From NCBI RefSeq assembly GCF_028776105.2, contig NZ_CP145606.1, positions 1 to 64,000 on the forward strand: a stretch of DNA of 64,000 nt, in the 5' to 3' direction. A program made the translations under genes and the position numbers. The notes below the pieces were generated by a model that searched no databases, was not told where the DNA came from, and saw only the letters and a program-made list of their open reading frames with translations. The stretch comes from Neisseria leonii (GTDB taxonomy: Bacteria; Pseudomonadota; Gammaproteobacteria; Burkholderiales; Neisseriaceae). This document shows positions 9,177 through 17,930 of this stretch, piece after piece (the stretch's first letter is position 1; every line of letters starts with the position of its first letter).

Positions 9177-10504
9177 TGAAACCGTTGGCTTTGGCCGTTG
9201 TCGGCCACACGAATACCGGGAAAACCTCGCTGATGCGTACCCTGTTGCGCGACAGCGGCTTCGGCGAAGTCAAAAACGCGGCCGCCACCACGCGCCATGT
9301 CGAGCGCGCCGTCATCGGCGACGGCGGCACGGTGCTGGTGGAGCTGTACGACACACCCGGTCTGGAAGATGCGGGCGGTGTGCTTGACTGGTTGGAGGCG
9401 CATACTTCCGCACGGCTGGACGGCGTGGAACGGATTATGCAGTTTCTCGACAGCGAAGCGGCGGCGGGGGATTTCAATCAGGAAGCCAAAGTGCTGCGCC
9501 AGATGCTGCAAAGCGACACCGCGCTGTATGTGGTGGACGCGCGCGAACCGGTGTTGGAAAAATACAAAGACGAATTAACCGTTTTGTCGTGGTGTGCCAA
9601 ACCGGTGATGCCGGTATTCAACTTTACCGGCGGCCGCGATTTGCGCGATTGGACTGAGATGCTGGCACGCCGCCTGCTGCATGTTTACAGCGGTTTCGAT
9701 ACGGTGGCGTTTGATTTTGAAGGCGAAATGCGCCTGTGGGACAATCTGGCTACCATGCTGCCGGACCGCAGCCTGACCGACCGCCTGATGGCGGCGCGCC
9801 GCCGCGATTGGGCGGAATTAAACCGCGAAGCGCGGCGAGATATTGCCCATTTTCTGCTCGATGTCGCGGCCTACAAACAGGAAATCGATGTCCAAGAACA
9901 TGCCGAACCCGTCTTACAGCAGATGCAGCAGGCGGTACGCGAAGCGGAACGTGCTTTGCAGCAGCAGCTGTTCCGCCACTACCGCTTTTATCGGCAGGAC
10001 ATCGATAACGGCGAATGGGTGTTGAAGGCTTTCCGCCAAGACCCGTTTGACGGCGAACTGCTGAAACAGTACGGTATCCGCACCGGCAAAGGTGCGGCCG
10101 CCGGTGCGCTGATCGGTATGGGGGTGGACATGGCTGCCTTGGGCGGCACGCTGGGGCTGGGTACGGCCTTGGGCAGCATGATCGGCGGCGTACTGCCGAA
10201 TATGCAGCAGATCGGCGACAAACTCAGCGGCCGCCAAACCCTGCACATCGATCCCGACACCATTCGGCTGCTGGCCGCGCGCGCCATGGATTTATTGGAC
10301 GCGCTGCAAAAACGCGGCCATGCGGCGCAAACCCCCGTCAGCATCATCAGCGGCCGTGCACCGTGGACAGACAGACGCCTGCCGCCGCAAATCGGCGAGG
10401 CCAGGGGGCGCGCCAAATGGTCGGCACTCAATACGGGCGATGCCGAATACAGCCGGCGGGCGCGTCAGGCGGCGGCGGAAGAATTGGCCGAGAAGCTGCC
10501 TTGA
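9173..10504 (+). CDS. DUF3482-domain GTPase
   Basis: 443-residue protein with an Era/TrmE-like G domain at the N terminus: P-loop GHTNTGKTS at residues 10-18, switch/G3 region YDTPGLED, and FNFTGGRD where other GTPases carry the G4/G5 elements. A long helical DUF3482 region follows. It contains a Gly/Ala-rich hydrophobic stretch (GAAAGALIGMGVDMAALGG... onward, about 310-350) that could insert into or lie on a membrane. Starts at 9173 and 9176 are both possible; AGGA lies upstream of each. It overlaps the DUF2868 stop. The function is unknown; membrane association through its partner is an inference. Confidence 0.8.
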   Translation: MMKPLALAVVGHTNTGKTSLMRTLLRDSGFGEVKNAAATTRHVERAVIGDGGTVLVELYDTPGLEDAGGVLDWLEAHTSARLDGVERIMQFLDSEAAAGDFNQEAKVLRQMLQSDTALYVVDAREPVLEKYKDELTVLSWCAKPVMPVFNFTGGRDLRDWTEMLARRLLHVYSGFDTVAFDFEGEMRLWDNLATMLPDRSLTDRLMAARRRDWAELNREARRDIAHFLLDVAAYKQEIDVQEHAEPVLQQMQQAVREAERALQQQLFRHYRFYRQDIDNGEWVLKAFRQDPFDGELLKQYGIRTGKGAAAGALIGMGVDMAALGGTLGLGTALGSMIGGVLPNMQQIGDKLSGRQTLHIDPDTIRLLAARAMDLLDALQKRGHAAQTPVSIISGRAPWTDRRLPPQIGEARGRAKWSALNTGDAEYSRRARQAAAEELAEKLP

Positions 10505-10730
10505 AGCAGGGCGGCGGCTTGGCCGGCCGATGTCGGCCGTAAAAATGGCAGGTTTGGCAAAAGGCAAAACGAAGGGTGTTGAAATCTTCACCACAGTTGC
10601 CATACCTGAAACGGTTGGATTCAAGAATCCGGCCAGCCTGAGGGATACGGCAGGCAGTTTGCTGCGGGCTGTTCCGTTTCGTCCGTGAAAGCAAATGAAA
10701 AAATGCATCTTCCCCACTTGGACAGATGGT

Positions 10731-10790
10731 CAGGCCGTCTGAAAACAGGGTAAATCCGTTGAAGAGGATTTTCTTGATTTTCAGACGGCC
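10731..10790. terminator. Inverted DUS pair abutting the asparaginase relic
   Basis: AGGCCGTCTGAAAA and ATTTTCAGACGGCC are separated by about 33 bases. The second arm is also the exact point where similarity to the asparaginase gene begins. Confidence 0.6.
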
Positions 10791-11070
10791 GTGCCAGTGT
10801 CAAAGCCGCCACCGCCAAGGCCGGATTGCCCTGTGCATCACTGCCGGGCACGGAAAACGGCTGCTGCGATCCCGTCATCACGACGGGCTTGCCGCAATCT
10901 GCCAACGCCAGCGCACCGTCATAATGCGGCAGTTTTTCGCGCAACACCGCCAGCCAGTCCCGCCAATTTTCCGCCGTTACCGCCGACGAATCGATTAAAG
11001 GCGTGCAGACCCGCCATCGAAATGCAGGCCGTCTGAAAACGGCTTCAAGGCGCGGTTGAGCAAATCCGTT
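10790..11070 (-). pseudogene. Fragment of L-asparaginase gene (partial duplicate of ansA at 20.7 kb)
   Basis: Read on the minus strand, this stretch matches codons about 34-143 of the intact asparaginase gene in the same window almost base for base. Shared peptides include PLIDSSAVTAENWRDWLAVL and ALADCGKPVVMTGSQQPFS. Three defects show that it is dead: both ends of the gene are missing, one base is lost in the TTCGATTGG stretch (frameshift), and an in-frame 51-base deletion removes VLVLHGTDTMAYTANIF, which includes the catalytic HGTDT motif. The fragment keeps the internal DUS of the parent gene and ends at another DUS. Confidence 0.9.
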
Positions 11071-11303
11071 TTGTTGCCTGATGGCTGTTCAGGTAGGTCG
11101 GATTCCTGAATCCGATAATTTACGATTTGGGCATGTGGTTTTCAGGCAGCCGGTCGGTCGATGGAAAAAGCGCGGCAGAGACGGCAGAGGTGTTGGAATG
11201 CGGACATTTTATTGATGATTTTATTTCGGTTTGGTTCGTATGGCTTACTATTGTTGTGTTTTTGTAAATAAAGCTGTTTTATTGCAAATATCAGAATTTT
11301 TTA

Positions 11304-11333
11304 TTGACCCGCATAAAAGCCTTGATGCATAAT
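11304..11333 (+). promoter_or_regulatory. Promoter of candidate sRNA
   Basis: TTGACC, an 18-base spacer and CATAAT give a good sigma70 match in an AT-rich stretch. Transcription would start near 11340. I looked for FNR and Fur boxes upstream and found only poor matches. Confidence 0.6.
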
Positions 11334-11339
11334 ACGTTT

Positions 11340-11431
11340 CGTTGAGCAGCAAAGCAGCTGTTTGACAGTTTCTCCTCTATTTCTCCTTTGTAGACTTGGC
11401 ACACATTTGAAAAAATGTGTGCATTTTTTTT
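11340..11431 (+). ncRNA. Candidate small regulatory RNA
   Basis: About 92 bases run from a good promoter to a textbook rho-independent terminator, with no reading frame between. Visible structure: a 6-bp hairpin AGCAGC/GCTGTT near the 5' end, a pyrimidine-rich single-stranded middle (TCTCCTCTATTTCTCCTTT) with two copies of TCTCCT that could pair with ribosome-binding sites, then the 10-bp terminator stem. Hfq-dependent neisserial sRNAs often have this layout, with a CU-rich anti-Shine-Dalgarno stretch and a U-tail. I cannot say whether it matches a named one. It ends 77 bases before the alr start and has its own promoter. An alr leader is the main alternative. Confidence 0.55.
11399..11431 (+). 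terminator. Rho-independent terminator of candidate sRNA
   Basis: GCACACATTT pairs with AAATGTGTGC around a GAAA loop, a perfect 10-bp stem, and is followed by eight T residues. This is not a DUS-type terminator, unlike most others in the window. Confidence 0.9.
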
Positions 11432-11467
11432 GCCTGTTTTCTGCGCCGTTTTCAGACGGCCTTGCGC

Positions 11468-11473
11468 TATAAT
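11468..11473 (+). promoter_or_regulatory. Probable -10 element of alr
   Basis: A perfect TATAAT lies 36 bases before the alr ATG and directly after a half DUS. No clear -35 is visible at 16-18 bases. Confidence 0.4.
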
Positions 11474-11508
11474 GGCGTGTTGCCGCCGAGTCTGTGGAGA
11501 AAATCATT

Positions 11509-12570
11509 ATGCGCCCTTTGCAAATCGAAATCCGTTTGAACCATCTGCGTGAAAATTATCAGACTTTGAAACAAATCCACGGCGGCAAACTGCTGGCGGT
11601 GGTCAAAGCCGATGCTTACGGCCACGGGGCGGTACGCTGTGCGCAGGCGCTGGCCGGTATGGCGGACGGTTTTGCTGTGGCCTGTCTGGAAGAGGCGGTG
11701 CAGTTGCGCGAAAACGGTATTGATGCGCCGATTGTGCTGCTGGAAGGGGTGTTTGATGCGGCCGAATATGCCGAAGTGGACCGTTTGCGCCTGTGGCCGG
11801 TAGTGGGCTGCCAATGGCAGTTGGAAGCTTTGTTGAACCATGATTGGCAGCAGCCTGTCCATGTATGGCTGAAAATGGACAGCGGTATGCACCGTGCGGG
11901 TTTTTTCCCCCATCATTATGCTGCGGCTTACACGGCACTCAGGCAAAGCCGCCATGTGGCCGGTATTGTGAAGATGACCCATTTTGCCGCTGCCGATGAT
12001 GAAGAGCGCGGTATGACCGAAATGCAGATGGAGGCGTTTGATCTGGCGGTGGCGGATTTGCCGGCGGGCGAGACGAGTTTGTGCAATTCTGCCGCGCTTT
12101 TGGCTTATCCGCAGGCGCGGCGCGATTGGGGACGGGCAGGGCTGGCGTTATACGGCGCGGATCCGTTTCTGGAAAACGACCCGCGTATCCGTCCGGTGAT
12201 GCGTATGGTCAGCCGTGTATTCTGCGACCGCGTGTTGCAGCCGCACGAGCCGGTGGGTTACGGGGCGACTTTTTATACCAAGCGTTCGACGCGGGTGGGC
12301 GTGGTGGCCTGCGGTTATGCCGACGGTTATCCGCGCTGTGTGCCCAGCGGTACACCGGTGGCGGTGGACGGGGAAAAAAGCCGTATTATCGGCCGCGTGT
12401 CCATGGATATGCTGACGGTGGAGCTGAACGGTTCGCACGGCCATGTCGGCAGCGAAGTGGAATTGTGGGGCGATGCGGTGAGCGTCAATGAAGTGGCGGC
12501 GGCGGCGGGTACGGTGGCGTACGAGCTGTTGTGCCACGCCAAGCGCGGGCGTTTTGTTTATTCGGAATAA
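11509..12570 (+). CDS. alr: Alanine racemase
   Basis: 353-residue PLP enzyme that converts L-alanine to D-alanine for peptidoglycan. The PLP-binding lysine lies in the N-terminal signature AVVKADAYGHG (about residues 30-40). The C-terminal domain carries the second catalytic base region with EPVGYGATFYT (Tyr about 249) and the motif GRVSMDMLTVEL. The ATG is chosen after GGAGA; a GTG five codons earlier sits inside that ribosome-binding site. The length is typical. It is followed by a DUS-pair terminator shared with the convergent cysG. Confidence 0.97.
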   Translation: MRPLQIEIRLNHLRENYQTLKQIHGGKLLAVVKADAYGHGAVRCAQALAGMADGFAVACLEEAVQLRENGIDAPIVLLEGVFDAAEYAEVDRLRLWPVVGCQWQLEALLNHDWQQPVHVWLKMDSGMHRAGFFPHHYAAAYTALRQSRHVAGIVKMTHFAAADDEERGMTEMQMEAFDLAVADLPAGETSLCNSAALLAYPQARRDWGRAGLALYGADPFLENDPRIRPVMRMVSRVFCDRVLQPHEPVGYGATFYTKRSTRVGVVACGYADGYPRCVPSGTPVAVDGEKSRIIGRVSMDMLTVELNGSHGHVGSEVELWGDAVSVNEVAAAAGTVAYELLCHAKRGRFVYSE

Positions 12571-12584
12571 GCCGCCGGTACGGC

Positions 12585-12630
12585 AAAGGCCGTCTGAAAA
12601 CCGCGTCACAGGGTTTTCAGACGGCCTTTT
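12585..12630. terminator. Inverted DUS pair terminator between alr and cysG
   Basis: AAAGGCCGTCTGAAAA and TTTTCAGACGGCCTTTT flank a 16-base loop between convergent genes. The A/T-runs on both sides make it bidirectional. Confidence 0.9.
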
Positions 12631-12639
12631 GCATAGGAA

Positions 12640-14016
12640 TCAGTCCCGCTTGCCGAACCAGTCCAGCTGCCCGTGCAGCGCGGCGGTCTGTCCGATAACC
12701 ATCAGGGCGGGAGCCTCGGCGCGTGCGGCCAAATCGGCCAGACGGTCGAGACGGCCGCTGATGACGCTCTGGTTGCGGCGCGTACCGTTGCTGATGATGG
12801 CGACGGGCGTGTCGGCGGCGCGGCCGTGGCGGATCAGTTGTGCGGCAATTTCGGCCGCGCGGATGGTTCCCATATACACTGCCAGCGTTTGATTGTTTTG
12901 GGCGAAATTCTGCCAAGCGACATCGCTGCCGTCGGCGCGGCAGTGGCCGGTGATAAACTGCACCGATTGGGCATAATCGCGGTGGGTCAGCGGGATACCG
13001 GCATAAGCCGTAGCCCCCAGCGCGGCGGTAATGCCCGGCACGATGCGGAACGGAATCCCCGCTTCGGCCAGCACCTGCAATTCTTCGCCGCCGCGCCCGA
13101 AAACGAACGGGTCGCCGCCTTTGAGACGCACCACGCGCCGGCCGCTGCGGGCGTGTTCCAGCAGCAGGCGGTTGGTTTCCTCCTGCCGCACCTGATGACC
13201 CTGCGCCCGTTTGCCCACGCAGATTTTTTCCGCATCTTTGCGCACCAGCCGCATCACCTCATCACTCACCAGCGCGTCATACAGCACCACATCGGCTGCC
13301 TGAATGGCGTGTAGCGCGTGCAGTGTGAGCAGCCCGGCATCGCCCGGCCCCGCGCCGACCAGACACACCGAACCCTGCGGCGGCGTATCGGCAGCCAGCC
13401 GCTGTTTCAGTTCGCGGCGGGCATCGTTCAGACGGCCTTGTGCGCAATAATCGGCAAACACCCCGTCGAACAGCTGCTCCCAAAACAGGCGGCGGCGCGC
13501 CAAATCGGGCAGGGCGGCTTTCACATCATCACGCGCTTCGGCTGCCAGCTGCGCCATTGTGCCGAACGAAAACGGCACGCATTTTTCGACGGCCTGCCGC
13601 ACGCGGCGGCTCAATACCGGCGATGTGCCGTTGCTCGACACGGCGATTTGCAGCGGCGAGCGGTCGATGACGGCCGGGGTGATAAACGTGCACAGCTCCT
13701 GCCGATCTACCACATTGACCAGCCGCTTGGCGGCTTTGGCGGCCTGAGAAACGTGCCGATTGAGCGTTTCGTCATCGGTAGCGGCGATGACCAGCAGAAC
13801 ATCATGAACCATACCGTCTGCAAATTCGTTTGCCACCCAATTCAGACGGCCTTCGTCTGCCCATGCACGAACTTGACTATTAAGCTTTCGGGCAACCACG
13901 CGTACCGAAGCACCTGCTTCCAGCAGCGGCGCGATTTTGCGTTCGGCCACCGTGCCGCCGCCGACCACCAGCACCGGCTCGCCGCGCAAGTCGGCAAATA
14001 AAGGAAAATAATTCAT
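12640..14016 (-). CDS. cysG: Siroheme synthase CysG (trifunctional)
   Basis: 458-residue fusion that turns uroporphyrinogen III into siroheme, the cofactor of sulfite reductase. The N-terminal precorrin-2 dehydrogenase/ferrochelatase half begins MNYFPLFADL and has the NAD-binding GGGTVAERK (about 20-28). The C-terminal SUMT methyltransferase half begins near residue 216 with VCLVGAGPGDAGLLTL and carries RLKGGDPFVFGRGGEE. The start was chosen by family length (E. coli CysG has 457 residues); there is no strong ribosome-binding site, and an upstream extension of 30 residues is not family-like. No cys operon genes are adjacent. Confidence 0.95.
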   Translation of the reverse strand: MNYFPLFADLRGEPVLVVGGGTVAERKIAPLLEAGASVRVVARKLNSQVRAWADEGRLNWVANEFADGMVHDVLLVIAATDDETLNRHVSQAAKAAKRLVNVVDRQELCTFITPAVIDRSPLQIAVSSNGTSPVLSRRVRQAVEKCVPFSFGTMAQLAAEARDDVKAALPDLARRRLFWEQLFDGVFADYCAQGRLNDARRELKQRLAADTPPQGSVCLVGAGPGDAGLLTLHALHAIQAADVVLYDALVSDEVMRLVRKDAEKICVGKRAQGHQVRQEETNRLLLEHARSGRRVVRLKGGDPFVFGRGGEELQVLAEAGIPFRIVPGITAALGATAYAGIPLTHRDYAQSVQFITGHCRADGSDVAWQNFAQNNQTLAVYMGTIRAAEIAAQLIRHGRAADTPVAIISNGTRRNQSVISGRLDRLADLAARAEAPALMVIGQTAALHGQLDWFGKRD

Positions 14017-14210
14017 TGTCCGCTGTCCGAAAACCGAGAATGCGCCATTGTAGAAGTGCGGTGTGTCGCGGCGGAAAGACTTTTCGCGGCTATCCTTATA
14101 ACGCAAACTTCTAATCCGTTTTGGAATAAATACTTCACAAAACGCCTTTTACGCCGTCTGAAAACATGATAAAACCGTGTTTTACCGACTCATTCTGAAA
14201 GGAGAATGCT

Positions 14211-14474
14211 GTGAGCGATTTGAAACAGAAATTCGAGCAGGCGCAACAAGATGTGGTGAGCCTGGCCGAGCGTCCCGACAATGCGACCCTGCTGAAACTG
14301 TATGCTTTCTATAAACAGGCCACCGAAGGCGATGTACACGGCGACAAACCGGGTACGTTTGATTTGGTGGCCAAGAAAAAATACGCCGCGTGGAGCGAAT
14401 TGCAGGGTATGTCGGCCGATGATGCGATGACGGGCTATGTGGCCGAAGTCGAGCGGCTGTTGAACGAGGAATAA
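14211..14474 (+). CDS. Acyl-CoA-binding protein (ACBP)
   Basis: 87-residue four-helix protein that binds long-chain acyl-CoA in the cytoplasm. ACBP residues are evident: LKLYAFYKQATEGDV (the YxxYKQAT signature), GDKPGTFDLVAKKKYAAW (the KxKWxAW motif) and the final helix with YVAEVERLL. It starts at GTG, placed six bases after AAGGAGA; the ATG five bases earlier runs straight into a stop. ACBP is common in eukaryotes and scattered in bacteria, including Neisseria and related beta-proteobacteria. It is monocistronic with its own terminator. Confidence 0.93.
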   Translation: MSDLKQKFEQAQQDVVSLAERPDNATLLKLYAFYKQATEGDVHGDKPGTFDLVAKKKYAAWSELQGMSADDAMTGYVAEVERLLNEE

Positions 14475-14490
14475 AAGGACGGAAAGGAAC

Positions 14491-14523
14491 AAAAAAGGCG
14501 GAAAGGGTTTCCGCCTTTTTTGT
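14491..14523 (+). terminator. Rho-independent terminator of the ACBP gene
   Basis: AAAAGGCGGAAA pairs with TTTCCGCCTTTT around GGG and continues into a T-run. It is not built from DUS. Confidence 0.9.
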
Positions 14524-14586
14524 TTGGGCAGCCGGATTTCTGCATCCGAAAATGGCTGTGCAATACTGTTTCGTATGTGACCCAAA

Positions 14587-14735
14587 GTAGGTCGGATTCT
14601 TGAATCCGACGGCTATCTTGCACGGGTTATCCGCGGTGCTTTCGGGAGCGGAAACCATGAGGCCGATGCAGCATGGTTTTGGGCAGACGTTTTTGATGCG
14701 GTTGGTATGATGTCGGATTCAAGAATCCGACCTAC
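14587..14735. repeat. MITE-like element with perfect 24-base terminal inverted repeats
   Basis: GTAGGTCGGATTCTTGAATC... at 14587-14610 is exactly inverted at 14712-14735, flanking about 101 bases with no coding capacity. Each end is itself a palindrome (GTCGGATTC-TT-GAATCCGAC). Degenerate copies of the interior and further palindromes follow at 14843-14862 and 14950-14969, so the array is an imperfect tandem of units of about 107-131 bases. Confidence 0.75.
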
Positions 14736-15039
14736 ATCCGACAGCTATTTTTGGCAGGGTGGTTGTGATGTTTTTAGCTGCGGAAACCGTGATGCCCGTT
14801 CGAGATGATTTTGGGCGGCCGTTTTTTATGTGGTCATATGATGTCGGATTCGAGAATCCGACCTACATTTGTCTAGGCGGGTTATCTGTCGGATTTCAGA
14901 CGGCCTGTTTGCTGGGGTGTGGAAAATAGTCCAATGGGCAGGCCGGTAAGTCGGATTCTCGAATCCGGCAGAATGAAGCCGTCTGCTTGGACAACGTAAA
15001 AAAACAGCCTGCATCGGCAGGCTGTTTTGATTCGGACGT
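14736..15039. repeat. Degenerate continuation of the palindrome array
   Basis: The first part repeats the interior of the preceding element imperfectly (shared GCGGAAACCGTGA-like and TTTTGGGCGGCCGTTTTT-like blocks). Palindromic tips lie at 14843-14862 and 14950-14969, and one DUS lies at about 14897. I see no gene here. Confidence 0.6.
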
Positions 15040-17103
15040 TCAGTCTTTGCGGTGGGCATCAGGTGCCTGGTATGTACCTTCGCCGCCAGCGGTTACGCTG
15101 TCAGGATTCAGGTGGGGATTCGGGTTGGGCTGCGGGTCGGCTTCGGGGCCGACGGTTGCACTGTCCTGTACCATGCCGCCGCTGCCGGAGGGCGTATCCT
15201 GATGGCCGGCTTCCACCGGTGCGGCAGGGCGGGGTTCGGTTTCGCTCCCTTCATCGTCTTGGCGCACATTGTGGCTGTAATCTTTCGGCGGGCTGGGCTG
15301 CTTGCCGGCCATAATTTCCAGCACTTGATCGCGGTCGATGGTTTCCCATTCCATCAGTGCTTTGCACATGGTTTCCATCTTGTCGCGGTTTTCGTCCAAG
15401 ATTTTATAGGCCACGGCGTACTGCTCGTCGAGAATGCGGCGGATTTCAGCATCGACTTCCTGCTGCGTTTTCTCGGAAATATTCTGTGATCGGGTTACAC
15501 TGCGGCCGAGAAAGACTTCGCCTTCGTTTTCGGCATATACCATTTGCCCCATTTTCTCACTCATGCCGAAACGGGTAACCATTTCGCGTGCGATTTGCGT
15601 GGCGCGCTCGAAATCATTTGATGCGCCGGTGGAAATGCGGCCGACAAACAGGTCTTCGGCAATGCGGCCGCCGTAAAGAATGGCGATTTGGTTCAGCATC
15701 TGGTCTTTGTACATCGAGATGCGGTCGCGTTCGGGCAGCTGCCAGGTCAGGCCTAAAGCACGGCCACGCGGCATAATGGTTACTTTATGCACGGGATCGG
15801 TAAACGGCAGGCTTTCGGCAACAATCGCATGGCCGGCTTCGTGGTAGGCGGTGGCGCGTTTTTCGTCTTCGTGCATTACCATAGAGCGGCGTTCGGGACC
15901 CATATAGATTTTGTCTTTGGCATCTTCAAAATCGCTCTGATCCACTTTGACTTTGTTGCGCCGTCCGGCAAACAGTGCGGCTTCATTGACCAGATTGGCC
16001 AAGTCCGCACCGGAAAAACCGGGCGTACCGCGCGCCAGTGAAACCAAATCCACCGATTCGTCCAGCGGCACTTTTTTGGCGTGCACTTTCAAAATCTGTT
16101 CGCGGCCGCGGATGTCGGGCAGGGGGACGACGACTTGGCGGTCGAAACGTCCCGGCCGCTGCAGGGCGGGATCGAGAACGTCGGGGCGGTTAGTGGCGGC
16201 AATCACGATGACGGTTTGGTTGCTTTCGAAGCCGTCCATTTCCACCAGCAGCTGGTTGAGGGTCTGTTCACGCTCGTCGTTGCCGCCGCCCAAGCCCGCA
16301 CCGCGTTGGCGGCCGACTGCATCGATTTCGTCGATAAAGATGATGCAGGGCGCGTTTTTCTTGGCCTGCTCGAACATATCGCGTACGCGGCTGGCACCCA
16401 CACCGACAAACATTTCGACAAAATCGGAACCGGAAATGCTGAAAAACGGTACACCGGCTTCGCCCGCAATCGCTTTGGCCAGCAGGGTTTTACCGGTACC
16501 GGGCGAACCGGCCAGCAGAATGCCGCGCGGTACACGCCCGCCGAGACTCTGATAGCGGTTCGGCGCTTTCAGGTAATCCACAATTTCCTGCACTTCTTCT
16601 TTGGCTTCATCACAGCCCGCCACATCGGCAAACGTTACTTTATTGGCATCCCGATCCAAGAGTTTGGCACGGCTTTTACCGAAGGAAAACGCACCGCCCT
16701 TGCCGCCGCCGGCCTGCATGCGCATAAACCAGAACCATGCGCCGATCAGCAGCATCACGGGCAGCAGGCTGAACAGCAGGCTGCGCAGCATACCGGGCGG
16801 TTCTTCGGGTGTGATTTTCACGCGCACGTTTTTATCCAGCAACGTACTCATCAGCTTGTCGTCGGCGGGCAGCGCGTTGGTGAAGAACGTGGTTTGGTCG
16901 GTGCGTTCGCCTTTGATGACGTAGCCGCTGGCAAGCGAACCTTCGATATTGACATTGGCGATTTCGCCGTTGTTTACCTGTTCGATAAATTGCGAATATT
17001 CGATCTGCTGGCTTTCTTCCTTACGCTCGCCCAAGGCGTTGTAAGCGGCCATCAGGCCGATACCCAAAGCCAGCCAAACCAATAAATGTTTAAAATTCCC
17101 CAC
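15040..17103 (-). CDS. ftsH: ATP-dependent zinc metalloprotease FtsH
   Basis: Membrane-bound AAA+ protease that degrades misassembled membrane proteins and short-lived regulators. The start was set at the GTG preceded by AGGAG nine bases upstream, giving 687 residues with the usual N-terminal start [17 protein letters not shown]. An ATG 19 codons earlier has no such site. It has two N-terminal transmembrane helices around a periplasmic domain, Walker A GSPGTGKT near residue 200, Walker [13 protein letters not shown], the second region of homology, and the zinc site HEAGH near 420. The C-terminal tail of about 70 residues is Pro/Asn/Asp-rich and looks disordered. It sits 65 bases downstream of rlmE, as in the rlmE-ftsH operon of E. 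coli. Confidence 0.97.
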   Translation of the reverse strand: MGNFKHLLVWLALGIGLMAAYNALGERKEESQQIEYSQFIEQVNNGEIANVNIEGSLASGYVIKGERTDQTTFFTNALPADDKLMSTLLDKNVRVKITPEEPPGMLRSLLFSLLPVMLLIGAWFWFMRMQAGGGKGGAFSFGKSRAKLLDRDANKVTFADVAGCDEAKEEVQEIVDYLKAPNRYQSLGGRVPRGILLAGSPGTGKTLLAKAIAGEAGVPFFSISGSDFVEMFVGVGASRVRDMFEQAKKNAPCIIFIDEIDAVGRQRGAGLGGGNDEREQTLNQLLVEMDGFESNQTVIVIAATNRPDVLDPALQRPGRFDRQVVVPLPDIRGREQILKVHAKKVPLDESVDLVSLARGTPGFSGADLANLVNEAALFAGRRNKVKVDQSDFEDAKDKIYMGPERRSMVMHEDEKRATAYHEAGHAIVAESLPFTDPVHKVTIMPRGRALGLTWQLPERDRISMYKDQMLNQIAILYGGRIAEDLFVGRISTGASNDFERATQIAREMVTRFGMSEKMGQMVYAENEGEVFLGRSVTRSQNISEKTQQEVDAEIRRILDEQYAVAYKILDENRDKMETMCKALMEWETIDRDQVLEIMAGKQPSPPKDYSHNVRQDDEGSETEPRPAAPVEAGHQDTPSGSGGMVQDSATVGPEADPQPNPNPHLNPDSVTAGGEGTYQAPDAHRKD

Positions 17104-17168
17104 CTGAACAGGCTCCTGATTCTTATCAAAAATTAAAGAAATAATTGTAAAGCAGACCATCTGCCTTG

Positions 17169-17789
17169 TCAGCGTTTATTTTTCCCCAAAAGATAAATCT
17201 CGCTGGAACGGCCGCGTGAGGCACCCGGCTTTCTGGTCTGCACGGTGGTGAAAGTTTCGCGCATGGCGGCAAGGTATTCCTGATAACCTGCACCCTGAAA
17301 CACTTTCACCAGAAAACTGCCGCCGTTTTTGAGGCGGCTGCGGGCAAAATCCAGAGCCAGTTCGCACAAATAAAAACTTCTGGCCTGGTCGGTTACCGCG
17401 TTGCCCGACATATTGGGCGCCATATCGCAAATTACAAGATCCAAATCACGGTTGCCGAGTAAAGATTCAAATTCGGCCAAAACCGTCTCTTCGCGAAAGT
17501 CTCCCTGGATAAACGATACGTCGGGCAGGGGTTCCATCGGCAGAATGTCGAGAGCGAAAACTTTTCCGCTGCCGCCGGCCAGTTTGGCGGCCACCTGAGA
17601 CCAGCTGCCCGGTGCACTGCCCAGATCGGCCAGAACGGTGCCTTCTTTAATCAATTGGTCTTTTTCGTTGATTTCCAGCAGTTTGTATGCGGCGCGGGCG
17701 CGGTAGCCGTCTTTTTGCGCCCGGTGGACGTAATGGTCGTTCACGTGTTCGGAAAGCCAGGCTTTGGAGGATTTGGAACGGGTTGCCAT
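17169..17789 (-). CDS. rlmE: 23S rRNA 2'-O-methyltransferase (U2552) RlmE
   Basis: 206-residue SAM-dependent methyltransferase that modifies U2552 in the A-loop of 23S rRNA during large-subunit maturation. The SAM-binding motif [12 protein letters not shown] lies near residues 57-68. The K-D-K-E catalytic tetrad is traceable as Lys in AAYKLLEI, Asp in VICDMAPN, Lys in FLVKVFQG and Glu near the C terminus in SSEIYLLG. The ATG chosen gives the family-length protein [12 protein letters not shown]; longer in-frame extensions are not family-like. It precedes ftsH in the same direction and is divergent from yhbY, an arrangement shared with E. coli. Confidence 0.96.
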   Translation of the reverse strand: MATRSKSSKAWLSEHVNDHYVHRAQKDGYRARAAYKLLEINEKDQLIKEGTVLADLGSAPGSWSQVAAKLAGGSGKVFALDILPMEPLPDVSFIQGDFREETVLAEFESLLGNRDLDLVICDMAPNMSGNAVTDQARSFYLCELALDFARSRLKNGGSFLVKVFQGAGYQEYLAAMRETFTTVQTRKPGASRGRSSEIYLLGKNKR

Positions 17790-17930
17790 GATGGTTGTGC
17801 AGAGAATTTCAACCGCTTTATTGTACGCGATTTTGCCCGTTGCGATGGGGCTTTGTCTGTTTTTGCCGCATGACGGCGGCGGGGCTTTGGCGTAAAATGC
17901 GCTTTTATTTTTCTTTACGGCTGAATGTTT

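Larger units (their letters stand above)
10505..11303. other. Gene-poor gap with relics
   Basis: No intact gene is supported here. The stretch contains an inverted DUS pair (10731-10790), a decayed asparaginase fragment (listed separately), a single palindromic repeat at 11095-11117 and AT-rich sequence leading to the candidate sRNA promoter. A 36-codon reading frame at 11161 lacks a ribosome-binding site. Confidence 0.7.

Noticed and set aside
11161..11270. 36-codon ORF before the candidate sRNA
   Set aside because: No ribosome-binding site, mixed hydrophobic and Arg-rich composition without a known pattern.
11281..11310. FNR or Fur operator at the sRNA promoter
   Set aside because: TTGCAAATATCAG has a 3-base spacer instead of 4 and poor half-sites; the AT-rich stretch does not fit a Fur box well enough to claim.
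16081..17085. Open frame antisense to ftsH
   Set aside because: No family resemblance and fully explained by the ftsH coding strand.
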